Made by a program: the position numbers and the translations under genes. This document shows, piece by piece, positions 6,873 through 15,405 of a DNA stretch of 64,000 nucleotides; the stretch's first letter is position 1, and each line of letters starts with the position of its first letter. The notes under the pieces are model-generated. The model was not told where the DNA came from. It ran no database searches and saw nothing but the letters and a program-made list of their open reading frames with translations. The DNA lies in the NCBI RefSeq assembly GCF_036032445.1, contig NZ_CP107932.1:4466501-4530500 (forward strand), given 5' to 3'. Source of the stretch: Nocardia sp. NBC_00416. Its GTDB lineage: Bacteria > Actinomycetota > Actinomycetes > Mycobacteriales > Mycobacteriaceae.

Positions 6873-8435
6873 TCAGTGAGCGAAGTGCCGGGCCCCCGTG
6901 AAATACATGGTGACCCCGGCAGCGCGGGCGGCATCGATGGTGTCCTGGTCGCGCACCGAACCGCCCGGCTGGACGATCGCGCGGATCCCGGCCTCCAGCA
7001 ACAGTTGCGGCCCGTCCGGGAACGGGAAGTACGCGTCCGACGCCGCGACCGACCCCGCCGCTCGATCACCGGCGCGCTGGACGGCGAGCCGCACCGAATC
7101 GACCCGATTGACCTGCCCCATACCGACACCCACCGACGCGCCGTCGTGGGCCAGCAGGATGGCATTCGACTTCACGGCCCGGCAAGCGCGCCAAGCGAAT
7201 TCGAGATCGGCGAGGGTGGCCTCGTCCGCCGGATCGCCGGCTGCGAGAGTCCAGTTCGCCGGATCGTCGCCCTCGGCGTCGACCACATCGCGCTGCTGTA
7301 CCAGCAGCCCGCCGCTCACCGGCCGCAGTTCGGCACCGGACCGCGCGGGCGCCTCGGTGATCAGGATCCGGATGTTCTTCTTGCGCTGCAGCACCTCGAC
7401 GGCGCCGTCGGCATACGCGGGCGCCGCGATCACCTCGGTGAAGATCTCCGCCACCTGCTGAGCCATCGCCACCGAGACTTCACCGTTGGTCGCGATCACG
7501 CCGCCGTAGGCGCTCAACGGATCGCAGGCATGCGCCTTGCGGTGCGCTTCCGCGATATCGGCGCCCGTCGCGATCCCGCACGGGTTCGCGTGCTTGACGA
7601 TCGCGACCGTGGGGGCGGTGTGGTCGTAAGCGGCACGCAGCGCCGCATCGGCGTCGGTGTAGTTGTTGTACGACATCTCCTTGCCGTGCAACTGCCGCGC
7701 TCCGGCCAACCCGCGGCCACCGTTGCCGTCGGTGTACAGGGCGGCCTGCTGGTGCGGGTTCTCGCCGTATCGCAGTACCGCTGAGCGCTCCCAGACCGCG
7801 CCGACCCAGGACGGGAACTCCCCGCCACCGGCAGCCTCGTCGACGAGCGTCTCCGACATCCAGGTCGCGACAGCCACGTCGTAGCTCGCGGTGTGCTGAA
7901 AAGCCCTGGCGGCCAGGGCAGTACGCTCGGCCAGCGTGAAACCGCCGTCGGCCACGGCCTTTCGCACCTGGTCGTAGTCGCCGGTGTTCACCACGACGGC
8001 CACCGACGGATGGTTCTTCGCCGCGGCCCGCACCATCGACGGACCGCCGATATCGATCTGCTCGACGCATTCGTCGGGGGTCGCGCCACTGGTCACGGTC
8101 TCGGTGAACGGATAGAGGTTCACCACGACGAGCTGGAACGCCTCGATACCGAGTTCGGTGAGCTGATCGAGATGTTCGGGCTTTCGGGTGTCGGCGAGGA
8201 TGCCGGCGTGCACTCGCGGATGCAGGGTTTTCACCCGGCCGTCCAGGGTTTCCGGGAAACCGGTCAGATCCTCGACCCGGGTCACCGGAATACCGGCGTC
8301 CGCGATCCGCCCGGCCGTCGACCCGGTGGAAACCAGTTCGACCCCGGCCGCATGCAACGCGGTCGCCAGCTCTACGAGCCCGGTCTTGTCGTAGACGCTC
8401 ACCAGCGCCCGGCGGATCGGTGTGCGCTCACTCAC
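6873..8435 (-). CDS. purH: Bifunctional AICAR formyltransferase / IMP cyclohydrolase
   Basis: A 520-residue enzyme for the last two steps of purine synthesis (AICAR to FAICAR to IMP). The N-terminal IMP cyclohydrolase domain begins RALVSVYDKTGLVELATAL and contains GRVKTLHPRVHAG. The C-terminal transformylase carries the catalytic Lys-His pair in AIVKHANPCGIA and the late block AYFPFPDGP. Full length, no lesions. Its start overlaps the purN stop by 4 nt (ATGA), so the two are translated together; the gene order purN-purH matches mycobacteria. Confidence 0.97.
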   Translation of the reverse strand: MSERTPIRRALVSVYDKTGLVELATALHAAGVELVSTGSTAGRIADAGIPVTRVEDLTGFPETLDGRVKTLHPRVHAGILADTRKPEHLDQLTELGIEAFQLVVVNLYPFTETVTSGATPDECVEQIDIGGPSMVRAAAKNHPSVAVVVNTGDYDQVRKAVADGGFTLAERTALAARAFQHTASYDVAVATWMSETLVDEAAGGGEFPSWVGAVWERSAVLRYGENPHQQAALYTDGNGGRGLAGARQLHGKEMSYNNYTDADAALRAAYDHTAPTVAIVKHANPCGIATGADIAEAHRKAHACDPLSAYGGVIATNGEVSVAMAQQVAEIFTEVIAAPAYADGAVEVLQRKKNIRILITEAPARSGAELRPVSGGLLVQQRDVVDAEGDDPANWTLAAGDPADEATLADLEFAWRACRAVKSNAILLAHDGASVGVGMGQVNRVDSVRLAVQRAGDRAAGSVAASDAYFPFPDGPQLLLEAGIRAIVQPGGSVRDQDTIDAARAAGVTMYFTGARHFAH

Positions 8436-9079
8436 CGGAGAACTCGCTCATCTGGGATAACTGCCTTTCGTCCATCGGAGACAATTCCGCGGGTGGCGAC
8501 GGCGGCGACAACCTCCACCAGCAACCGTCGCTCCACGACTTTGATGCGCTCGTGCAGCCCGGCCTCGTCGTCCGCCGGATCGACCCGAACCGGTTCCTGC
8601 GCCAGGATCGGGCCGGTGTCCACACCGGCGTCCACCAGGTGCACGGTGGTCCCGGTGACTCGAACCCCATAGGCCAGTGCGTCACGCACGCCGTGCGCAC
8701 CGGGGAACGCGGGCAACAGCGCCGGATGGGTATTGATGATCCGGCCGCCGAAACGGTCCAGGAACGCCGGTCCGAGCAGTTTCATGAAACCCGCGCACAC
8801 CACCAGATCGGGCGAGTAGCCGTCGACCGCCGCGGTGAGCGCGCGATCCCATTCGGCGCGATCCGGGTGATCACCTACCGCGGCCCGGAAAGCGGGGATT
8901 CCCGCCGCCTCGGCATGCTCGGCGGCCGGACACTGCCGATCCACACCCACCGCGCGGATCCGCGCCGGATATCCGGGATCGGCCGCGGCGTCGATCAGAG
9001 CGCGCAGCAGCGAACCGGTCCCCGAGGCGAGTACGACCAGTCCGGCCGGGGTGGAATCGGTGGGTTCCGGGGCGGTCAG
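8432..9079 (-). CDS. purN: Phosphoribosylglycinamide formyltransferase (GART)
   Basis: It transfers formyl from 10-formyl-THF to GAR in purine synthesis. Recognised by GLVVLASGTGSLLRAL at the N-terminus and the catalytic Asn-His...Asp set in INTHPALLPAFPG and HLVDAGVDTGPILAQ. Start choice is unusual. The frame is open back to ATG 9151, but the family starts much closer to the VVLASGTGS strand. A clean AGGAG at 9091-9087 stands 7 nt before a CTG codon at 9079 (L-TAPEPTD), giving 215 residues, the length I recall for mycobacterial PurN. I take CTG as the likely start; ATG 9151 would add 24 Arg/Ser-rich residues. Confidence 0.9.
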   Translation of the reverse strand: MTAPEPTDSTPAGLVVLASGTGSLLRALIDAAADPGYPARIRAVGVDRQCPAAEHAEAAGIPAFRAAVGDHPDRAEWDRALTAAVDGYSPDLVVCAGFMKLLGPAFLDRFGGRIINTHPALLPAFPGAHGVRDALAYGVRVTGTTVHLVDAGVDTGPILAQEPVRVDPADDEAGLHERIKVVERRLLVEVVAAVATRGIVSDGRKAVIPDERVLR

Positions 9080-9240
9080 GGCTCTACTCCTGGAGTTCGA
9101 AGGGACGGCGGGGCGGGTGCCAGCCCGCCGGCGGGAGCGAACCCGCGGCACGGATAGAGCCTAGTAGACGCGGTCGGAGGACCGACCGGCGGCGGTCGGC
9201 CACCGGCCACTCGGCTGACCAACCTCCCTGGACCTCACAC

Positions 9241-10803
9241 CTAGCGGCCGTCTCCGGTATCGCCGTCGAGCACATCGGACTCGACCACCTCGGCATCCAG
9301 GATCTCGGGCGCGGTTTCCGTGGATCCGGCGACACCCGAGCGCGGCGGCTCCTCCTCGACGACCTCGGCTTCGACCTCCACCGGCTGTTCCGGTCCGGGC
9401 GACTCGGCGCGCGGACGGTCGAGCAGTCCGGCGTAGCGACCTGGCCGGTCGGCGGCCGTATCGCCGGGGAGTTCGGGAAGCCGGCCGAAGGGCAGGGCGC
9501 GGTCCGCGGTAGTCCGACCGGGTGCGGGATCGGCCGGGTAGTCCTCGTCGTAATCGGCGTCGTCGGGATCGAACAGCGCATCGGGGTGGCGTATGAGCGG
9601 CGTCGGGAACGAGACGACGAAAGTGCGCGCGAACAGTAGGCCCGCGTACCCGGGTATCGCCAGCCAGGCGAACACCGCGAGCGCGAATACCGGCAGTTCG
9701 AGACCCAGTCGGCCGAAGTTTCCGAGCTCGCCGCCGGACGCCGCGGCCAGTACGGTGAGCGCCGCGCTCCCGAGCCCGGCCGAGGCGAGCAGTGCCCAAG
9801 GCGCGCCGGGCCGGTCGTAACTCACCCGAGCCGACTCCACCCCGCCGTACACGCCCACCGCGGCGGGCACGAGCAGGAGGACCGCCCACCAGATCACCGC
9901 GGGGCCCGTAGGGACGGCGGCGAGTAGCGGCACAGCCGGAATCGGTCCGCCCACCACCGTGAACACCCCGATCGACGCATCACCGAACTGAACCCCCGGC
10001 CCGACCAGCACCCCTACACCGGCGATCATCGCGTTCGGCAGATACAGCAGCGAGAGCAGGGTCAGGCCCAGTACGTCCACGAAACCCTCTGCGGGCCCGT
10101 AGGTCTCACCGACCCGCGACCAGTGCACCACCAGCGCCAGCACGAGCAGAACCGCCGCGGCGGCGAGCAATCGCAGCACCGATCGGCCCGCGACATACGC
10201 GGCGGCGATCACGTCGTAGGGCAGGCCCTCGAATATCCGCTCCCGGCAACGGAACGCGACACCGCACACGACGGCGGTCAAGTGCAGCAGCAGAACCCAA
10301 GCGAAGGCGGTCAGTGGATTCGGCCGCTGCAGGGCGATCGAACCCGACGCGTCCTCGGTGACCGCCAGACACACCGCGGTGATCAGCAGCGGACCGCCCA
10401 CGGCGGCACCGCACAGCCAACCGATCTCGGCCCGGGTGGGTTCGGTATCGGTGGCGGCGACCGCTTCCCGCACCGCGGCCCACAACAGCACTGCTGTCGG
10501 CAACACCGGCAACAGGCCCACGGTGGTGGTGCCGATGAGCAGTGGCACTTGATGAACGGCGAGCCAGCCGGCGGCGACCGCACCGCTGAGGCCGGTGAGA
10601 TCGCTCCCCGCGGTGAGCAGGGTCACGAGCATGGTGACCACGATGGCGGCCAGCGCGAAGGCGGCGGGACGGAAGGCTACGAAGAGCAGGACCCGGGCGC
10701 GGTCGGGTGGAAGCGAGAGAAAGCCCGGCTCAGCACCGGGTCGCGCCGAATCCCCGCGCGCGCCCCGGATCGGCTGGTTCGACGAGGTACGCGGGGAACT
10801 CAT
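9241..10803 (-). CDS. Polytopic membrane protein, DUF6350 (Rv0955-like)
   Basis: A 520-residue integral membrane protein with ~10 or more hydrophobic helices between residues 35 and 400, then a long acidic, disordered tail (Asp/Glu/Pro-rich, ending VLDGDTGDGR). The N-terminal ~35 residues are polar. Position between purN and the DUF5336 gene corresponds to Rv0955 in M. tuberculosis. No transporter signature or catalytic motif is visible, so the function stays unknown. The gene reads in the same direction as purNH, 89 nt upstream of the purN start. Confidence 0.85.
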   Translation of the reverse strand: MSSPRTSSNQPIRGARGDSARPGAEPGFLSLPPDRARVLLFVAFRPAAFALAAIVVTMLVTLLTAGSDLTGLSGAVAAGWLAVHQVPLLIGTTTVGLLPVLPTAVLLWAAVREAVAATDTEPTRAEIGWLCGAAVGGPLLITAVCLAVTEDASGSIALQRPNPLTAFAWVLLLHLTAVVCGVAFRCRERIFEGLPYDVIAAAYVAGRSVLRLLAAAAVLLVLALVVHWSRVGETYGPAEGFVDVLGLTLLSLLYLPNAMIAGVGVLVGPGVQFGDASIGVFTVVGGPIPAVPLLAAVPTGPAVIWWAVLLLVPAAVGVYGGVESARVSYDRPGAPWALLASAGLGSAALTVLAAASGGELGNFGRLGLELPVFALAVFAWLAIPGYAGLLFARTFVVSFPTPLIRHPDALFDPDDADYDEDYPADPAPGRTTADRALPFGRLPELPGDTAADRPGRYAGLLDRPRAESPGPEQPVEVEAEVVEEEPPRSGVAGSTETAPEILDAEVVESDVLDGDTGDGR

Positions 10804-10870
10804 GGATTTCAGAGTGGCAGCCGCCCCGGCGCGGGCGCTTCAGGCGCGCCGCGCCGGGTGCTGCCAGTGA

Positions 10871-11791
10871 TCACTTCTGGTCGTCGGACTGCCGGAACGC
10901 ACGGGTGGCGTCGGCGGCCGGATCGGCGGGCTGTTCGCCGCCGAAGGGCTGAGCCGGCTGGCCGGGCTGCTGCGGCTGCTGACCGTAGGCCTGCTGTTGC
11001 GGCTGCTGGCCGTAGGGGGAAGGCTGCTGGCCGCCCGCATACGGCGACTGCTGCGGCTGCTGACCGTAGGCCTGCTGCTGTTGCTGACCGTAGCCCGGCT
11101 GCTGACCGTAGGCCTGCTGCTGGCCCTGCTGGCCGTAGCCCGGCTGCTGCTGCTGGCCGCTGCTGTACTGCTGGCCGTAACCCTGCTGCTGACCGTATCC
11201 CTGCTGGCCCTGGTACTGCTGCTGGCCGTAACCCTGCTGGCCGCCCGGGAATCCGCTCGGGGTCGCCGGTCGCGCGGCCGGCGGGGACAGGATCCCCGCG
11301 TCGAACAGCACGACGGCCACGGCCAGGCCCGCCTGGATCAGCGCGAGAACCAGGATCAGGTACAGCCCGATCTCGGCCTTGGCGCCTTCGGGGAGGCTGA
11401 ACAGCTGGAACAGGATGGTGATGAAGGTTCCGGTCGCGATCGCCGCCGACACCCCGACCCAGTTCTGCTTCGGCAGCAACGACAGGCCCGCGAGCAGCGC
11501 GGCGATCAGCAGCAGTCCGCCGATCGTGGCTTCCTGGTATTCGAACAGGTTCAGGCTGGTGTCCGCCGACGACGGCAGATCCAGATCGCTGTCCGCGCCC
11601 ACATAGGACAGGAAGCCGAGCAGGAAGGCGATCACGCCCACCGCGGCGACACCGATGGTCAGGAAGAACGGCAGTCCTTTCCCGCCGGCCTCACCGGCAC
11701 TCGCACCACCGGCCGCCTGCTGGCCGGGATTGGGCGGAACGGAGGGCGGTACGGGTGCGTTGTACCCGGAGCCCCCGGTCGGGTATGACAT
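10871..11791 (-). CDS. DUF5336 membrane protein with Gln/Gly/Tyr-rich tail (Rv0954-like)
   Basis: A 306-residue protein. After a Pro/Gly-rich start, four hydrophobic helices span about residues 38-165 (for example LPFFLTIGVAAVGVIAFLL and IGLYLILVLALIQAGLAVAV). From ~185 the sequence is a low-complexity tail of repeated GYGQQ / AYGQQP units up to ~290. This matches the 34-kDa antigen family (Rv0954) by position and architecture. Tails of this kind are intrinsically disordered. The role is unknown; a cell-envelope location is likely. Confidence 0.85.
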   Translation of the reverse strand: MSYPTGGSGYNAPVPPSVPPNPGQQAAGGASAGEAGGKGLPFFLTIGVAAVGVIAFLLGFLSYVGADSDLDLPSSADTSLNLFEYQEATIGGLLLIAALLAGLSLLPKQNWVGVSAAIATGTFITILFQLFSLPEGAKAEIGLYLILVLALIQAGLAVAVVLFDAGILSPPAARPATPSGFPGGQQGYGQQQYQGQQGYGQQQGYGQQYSSGQQQQPGYGQQGQQQAYGQQPGYGQQQQQAYGQQPQQSPYAGGQQPSPYGQQPQQQAYGQQPQQPGQPAQPFGGEQPADPAADATRAFRQSDDQK

Positions 11792-11982
11792 GTCGTCATC
11801 TCCTAGGTCGAGTCATACGTACTTGACGGCTGAATTCCCTTTGACGCTACTGCACGCGCGCGCACAGGTCATCACCGAAGGATGCGGCTGTGGACAGGCA
11901 GTGGATCCCGCCCCGTGCGACCCGAGTGCACAAAGTACGGCGAGCCTGCCGGATCCCACGCCCGGGGGTCGCATTCAGGTTC

Positions 11983-12246
11983 GGAGCCGCCCGGCTCTGC
12001 AGCGACGGAGCGAAGAAGCACAGCGACCGACCGCGTGCGCACCCCCGAAGGACCGCGGAGGGTCGAGCGCGCGCACTGCCGTCGATAAACCGGCGACCAT
12101 CGACACTCACCCAGTCGTGAACCCACCCACGCAGGTCGAGACACCCCTCCGCCCGAACCCCTCGCCTACTCCGGATAGTCCACCCGCCAGGTCGGGCCCG
12201 CCCCGGTTCTGGAGCAATAGAGCGCAGGAGCGCAGCGACTGAGCGC
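11983..12246. repeat. Degenerate copies of the 92-bp intergenic element
   Basis: Two eroded copies of the element described at 12369. One lies at 11983-12035 (GCTCTGCAGCGACGGAGCGA and on), and a better one at 12191-12246 with the GGTTCTGGAGC...GCGCAGCGACTGAGCG core but without the right-hand arm. The 11792-12368 stretch otherwise holds no credible gene on either strand. Confidence 0.6.
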
Positions 12247-12368
12247 GCGCACACCGCCATCGACATATCGACGACCACTGAGCACTTACCGAGTCGTCGA
12301 ACTGCCCACGCTGGTCAAGACGTATGTCCACCCACACCCCTCGCCCTCCCGACAGCCACCATTCCATG

Positions 12369-12460
12369 GTCGGGGCCCGCCCCGGTTCTGGAGCGACAGA
12401 GCGAAGGAGCGCAGCGACTGAGCGCCGGAGTGAAGAACCGGGGTTAACGAGGGCCCCGAC
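12369..12460. repeat. 92-bp palindromic intergenic element, copy A
   Basis: The ends are GTCGGGGCCC and GGGCCCCGAC. Inside are CCCCGGTTCT and AGAACCGGGG arms, so the whole element can fold into a long hairpin. The loop region is a run of GAGCGA-AGGAGCGCAGCG-like units. Copy B (12493-12584) differs at only two positions that I can see, and copy E (22114-22205) is the same element inverted. Confidence 0.85.
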
Positions 12461-12492
12461 CCGCCGCGCCGGAGGCGGGGCAAACAAACACA

Positions 12493-12584
12493 GTCGGGGC
12501 CCGCCCCGGTTCTGGAGCGACAGAGCGAAGGAGCGCAGCGACTGAGCGCCGGAGTGAAGAACCGGGGTTGACAAGGGCCCCGAC
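12493..12584. repeat. 92-bp palindromic intergenic element, copy B
   Basis: Same ends and core as copy A, 32 nt downstream of it in the same orientation. The right arm reads GGGGTTGACAAGGGCCCC instead of GGGGTTAACGAGGGCCCC. A short hairpin with a GAA loop (12588-12606) follows directly. Confidence 0.85.
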
Positions 12585-12616
12585 CCCGCGCCGCCGAAGG
12601 CGGCGCCATAAACACA

Positions 12617-12645
12617 GAGGCCGCCCGCTCTACGCGGACGGCCTC
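12617..12645 (-). terminator. Terminator after sucD
   Basis: An 11-bp stem with one mismatch (12617-12627 with 12635-12645) is followed on the minus strand by a T-rich TGTGTTTA. It lies 24 nt after the sucD stop. Confidence 0.75.
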
Positions 12646-12669
12646 CGGACTACCAGCGGATCCACCGAA

Positions 12670-13584
12670 TCAGGCGGTGACAGCAGCCTTTTCCAGAATC
12701 TCGCGAGCCAGCGCGGCGGTCTCCGACGGCGTCTTGCCGACCTTCACGCCCGCGGCTTCCAGCGCGTCCTTCTTCGCCTGGGCGGTACCCGACGAACCGG
12801 ACACGATCGCGCCCGCGTGACCCATGGTTTTGCCCTCGGGGGCGGTGAACCCGGCGACGTAGCCGACGACCGGTTTGGTGACGTTGGCCTGGATGTAGGC
12901 CGCGGCCCGCTCCTCGGCGTCGCCGCCGATCTCGCCGATCATGACGATCAGCTTGGTCTCCGGGTCCTTCTCGAACGCTTCGATGGCATCGATATGGGTG
13001 GTGCCGATGACGGGGTCACCGCCGATACCGATGGAGGTGGAGAAGCCGAAGTCGCGGAGCTCGTACATCATCTGGTAGGTCAGGGTGCCGGACTTGGAGA
13101 CCAGTCCGATCGGGCCCTTGCCGGAGATGTTGGCCGGGGTGATGCCGACCAGCGATTCGCCGGGGGTGATGATGCCGGGGCAGTTGGGGCCGATGATCCG
13201 GGTCTTGGCGCCCTTCTCCACGTTGTAGGCCCACGCGTAGGCGGTGTCCTGCACCGGGATGCCTTCGGTGATGACCACGAGCAGCGGGATCTCCGCGTCG
13301 ATGGCCTCGATGATGGCGTCTTTGGAGAACTTCGGCGGGACGAACGCGATGGAGACGTCGGCGCCGGTCTTCTCGATGGCTTCGGCCACGGAGGCGAATA
13401 CGGGCAGTTCGACCGCGTTGCCGTCTTTGTCGGTGTGCGAGACGGTGGTGCCCGCCTTACGCGCGTTCACACCGCCGACGACCTGGGTGCCCGCCTTGAG
13501 CATCAGGGCGGTGTGCTTGGTGCCCTCGCCGCCGGTGATGCCCTGGACGATGACCTTCGAGTCCTTGTTGAGGAAGATTGACAT
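12670..13584 (-). CDS. sucD: Succinyl-CoA synthetase alpha subunit
   Basis: A 304-residue subunit of the TCA-cycle ligase that interconverts succinyl-CoA and succinate with NTP formation. It begins MSIFLNKDSKVIVQGITGGEG (CoA-binding fold). IGPNCPGIITP is the typical mid-domain motif. The phosphorylated histidine lies in MGHAGAIVSGSSGTAQAK. Full length. It follows sucC by 42 nt, both on the minus strand, and ends at a hairpin terminator. The heterotetramer is cytoplasmic. Confidence 0.97.
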   Translation of the reverse strand: MSIFLNKDSKVIVQGITGGEGTKHTALMLKAGTQVVGGVNARKAGTTVSHTDKDGNAVELPVFASVAEAIEKTGADVSIAFVPPKFSKDAIIEAIDAEIPLLVVITEGIPVQDTAYAWAYNVEKGAKTRIIGPNCPGIITPGESLVGITPANISGKGPIGLVSKSGTLTYQMMYELRDFGFSTSIGIGGDPVIGTTHIDAIEAFEKDPETKLIVMIGEIGGDAEERAAAYIQANVTKPVVGYVAGFTAPEGKTMGHAGAIVSGSSGTAQAKKDALEAAGVKVGKTPSETAALAREILEKAAVTA

Positions 13585-13626
13585 AGTTCTGTTTGTCCTT
13601 TACTGGGCGTGCCCTAGTAGGTCGAC

Positions 13627-14790
13627 TCAGCGGGCCGCGAGTTCGGCGGCCTTGTCGGCGCCTTCGTCCATGGTCTGCGCCAGCGTCACCAGGGGGTGCG
13701 CGGCCTCGGCGAGGATCTTGCGACCCTCCTCCACCCGGTTTCCGTCCAGGCGGACCACGAGCGGCTTGTTCGCTTCGTCGCCCAGGATCTCGAGGGCCTT
13801 GACAATGCCGTTGGCGACCGCGTCGCAGGCGGTGATACCGCCGAACACGTTCACGAAAACGCTTTTGACCTGGGCGTCGTTCAGGATCACGTCGAGACCG
13901 TTGGCCATGACCTCCGCGGAGGCGCCGCCACCGATATCGAGGAAGTTGGCCGGCTTCACGCCGTTGTGGTTCTCGCCGGCGTAGGCGACGACGTCCAGGG
14001 TCGACATGACCAGACCGGCACCGTTGCCGATGATCCCGACCTGACCGTCGAGCTTGACGTAGTTGAGGTCGTTCTCCTTGGCCTTGAGCTCCAGCGGATC
14101 GGTCGCGTCCTTGTCGGCGAACTCCGCGTGGTCGGGGTGCCGGAACTCGGCGTTCTCGTCCAGGGTGACCTTGCCGTCGAGCGCGAGGATCTCGTTGTCC
14201 GGGGTGCGGACCAGCGGGTTGACCTCGACCAGGGTGGCGTCCTCGTTGACGAAGACCTCCCACAGCTTCTGGATGGTCACCGCGGCGGCGTCCAGCACAT
14301 CCGCGGGCAGGTGGCCCTGCTCGGCGATGGAACGGGCGAATGCCAGATCGACACCCTTGACAGCGTCGACGGCAACCTTCGCGAGGCGCTCGGGCTTGGT
14401 CTCGGCGACCTCTTCGATCTCCATACCGCCCTCGACCGAGCACATGGCCAGGTAGGTGCGGTTGGTGCGATCGAGCAGGAAGGAGATGTAGTACTCCTCG
14501 GCGATATCTTTCGCCTCGGCGACCAGGATCTTCTTGGTGATGTGGCCCTTGATGTCCAGGCCGAGGATGTTCTGCCCGTGGGTGAACGCGTCATCAGGGG
14601 TGGCCGCGTACTTCACGCCACCGGCCTTGCCGCGGCCGCCGACCTTCACCTGGGATTTGATCATCACCGGCTTGCCGATTTCCGCGGCGATGGCGCGGGC
14701 GTCCTCGGCAGTGTCGGTTACGCGGCCTTCCGACGAAGGCACCCCGTGCTTTACGAAGAGCTCCTTCGCCTGATATTCGAAGAGATCCAT
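13627..14790 (-). CDS. sucC: Succinyl-CoA synthetase beta subunit
   Basis: A 387-residue ATP-grasp subunit. The start MDLFEYQAKELFVKHGVP is the family N-terminus. The nucleotide-binding region includes MIKSQVKVGGRGKAGGVK, the magnesium/substrate site is around VEVNPLV, and the C-terminal CoA ligase domain has NIFGG-like VNVFGGITACD. ATG 14790 is preceded by GGTGAG. It is the first gene of the sucCD operon. Confidence 0.97.
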   Translation of the reverse strand: MDLFEYQAKELFVKHGVPSSEGRVTDTAEDARAIAAEIGKPVMIKSQVKVGGRGKAGGVKYAATPDDAFTHGQNILGLDIKGHITKKILVAEAKDIAEEYYISFLLDRTNRTYLAMCSVEGGMEIEEVAETKPERLAKVAVDAVKGVDLAFARSIAEQGHLPADVLDAAAVTIQKLWEVFVNEDATLVEVNPLVRTPDNEILALDGKVTLDENAEFRHPDHAEFADKDATDPLELKAKENDLNYVKLDGQVGIIGNGAGLVMSTLDVVAYAGENHNGVKPANFLDIGGGASAEVMANGLDVILNDAQVKSVFVNVFGGITACDAVANGIVKALEILGDEANKPLVVRLDGNRVEEGRKILAEAAHPLVTLAQTMDEGADKAAELAAR

Positions 14791-15098
14791 GTACTCACCG
14801 TCTCGTCTGCGTTGCTATGACAACGTCTTTGTTGGCGGCCCGACGTCGGTAGCGGGTCGTTCGGACTCTAACCACTCGAGGGGACGGCCGATCGGGCACG
14901 TTCATCCTAAGTGGCACAGGTCACGGGCCCGGAAGCGGGGATACCAAACACGCAGGCCATGGCTACCGGCGAGTAGCTTTTCGGGTGATCCGCAGGCGAT
15001 GCGCCGACACGGTCGGCAGCCGGACCGGATCCCGGCAGGAAGATCACCGCACCGCCCGCCCGGCAGTGAGCCCACCCGGCGTTTCAGATGTGATCAAT

Positions 15099-15180
15099 GT
15101 CACAGTAACGTTTGAAAATGGCCTACCGCTTGCCGCTTCGCAATCGTTTCGTTACCGTCGAACCGATCGATGTCACAGCC
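15099..15180 (+). promoter_or_regulatory. Possible MtrA sites upstream of the M23 peptidase gene
   Basis: GTCACAGTA (15099-15107) and GTCACAGCC (15172-15180) resemble the GTCACAgcg repeats reported for the response regulator MtrA, which controls cell-wall hydrolase genes in mycobacteria and corynebacteria. A CGTTACCG lies between them. They are 106-187 nt upstream of the first possible start of the peptidase transcript. The remaining 14791-15098 stretch shows nothing beyond the presumed sucC promoter. Confidence 0.4.
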
Positions 15181-15285
15181 CGATCACAAACGTTGCACAG
15201 GCGTGGACGCTTGCGCAGCTGGTTATCACGCGAGTACAGATCTCCGTGATATTGCTCCCGTGAGCAGGTTAGAGAGGACGGCAGC

Positions 15286-15405
15286 TTGACGCAGCACCCC
15301 GCTCCGCAGTCGCAGAGCCGTTCGGCAGCAGCCTTCCCGGCGCCGCATCCCGCCACCGCAGACCAGGTCTCCGGTGCCGGAAGTCGGATGCGAACCGGCC
15401 GATGA
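15286..15405 (+). CDS. Possible upstream ORF coupled to the M23 peptidase gene
   Basis: A TTG at 15286 stands 7 nt after AGAGAGGA (15271-15278), a much better ribosome-binding site than the peptidase ATG has. It opens 39 codons (TQHPAPQSQSRSAAAFPAP...). The frame stops at a TGA (15403-15405) that overlaps the peptidase ATG at 15402 by 4 nt. Either it is a leader peptide that couples translation, or it is the true N-terminus of the peptidase separated by a one-base slip or sequencing error. Confidence 0.4.
   Translation: MTQHPAPQSQSRSAAAFPAPHPATADQVSGAGSRMRTGR

Noticed and set aside
11824..12615. Several Arg/Ser-rich short frames in the repeat region after DUF5336
   Set aside because: They are translations of the palindromic repeat and recur wherever the element does; not genes.
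15000..15400. A c-di-AMP (ydaO) or other known riboswitch upstream of the M23 peptidase
   Set aside because: Cell-wall hydrolase genes in actinomycetes often carry one, but I could not find the conserved core or pairing here.
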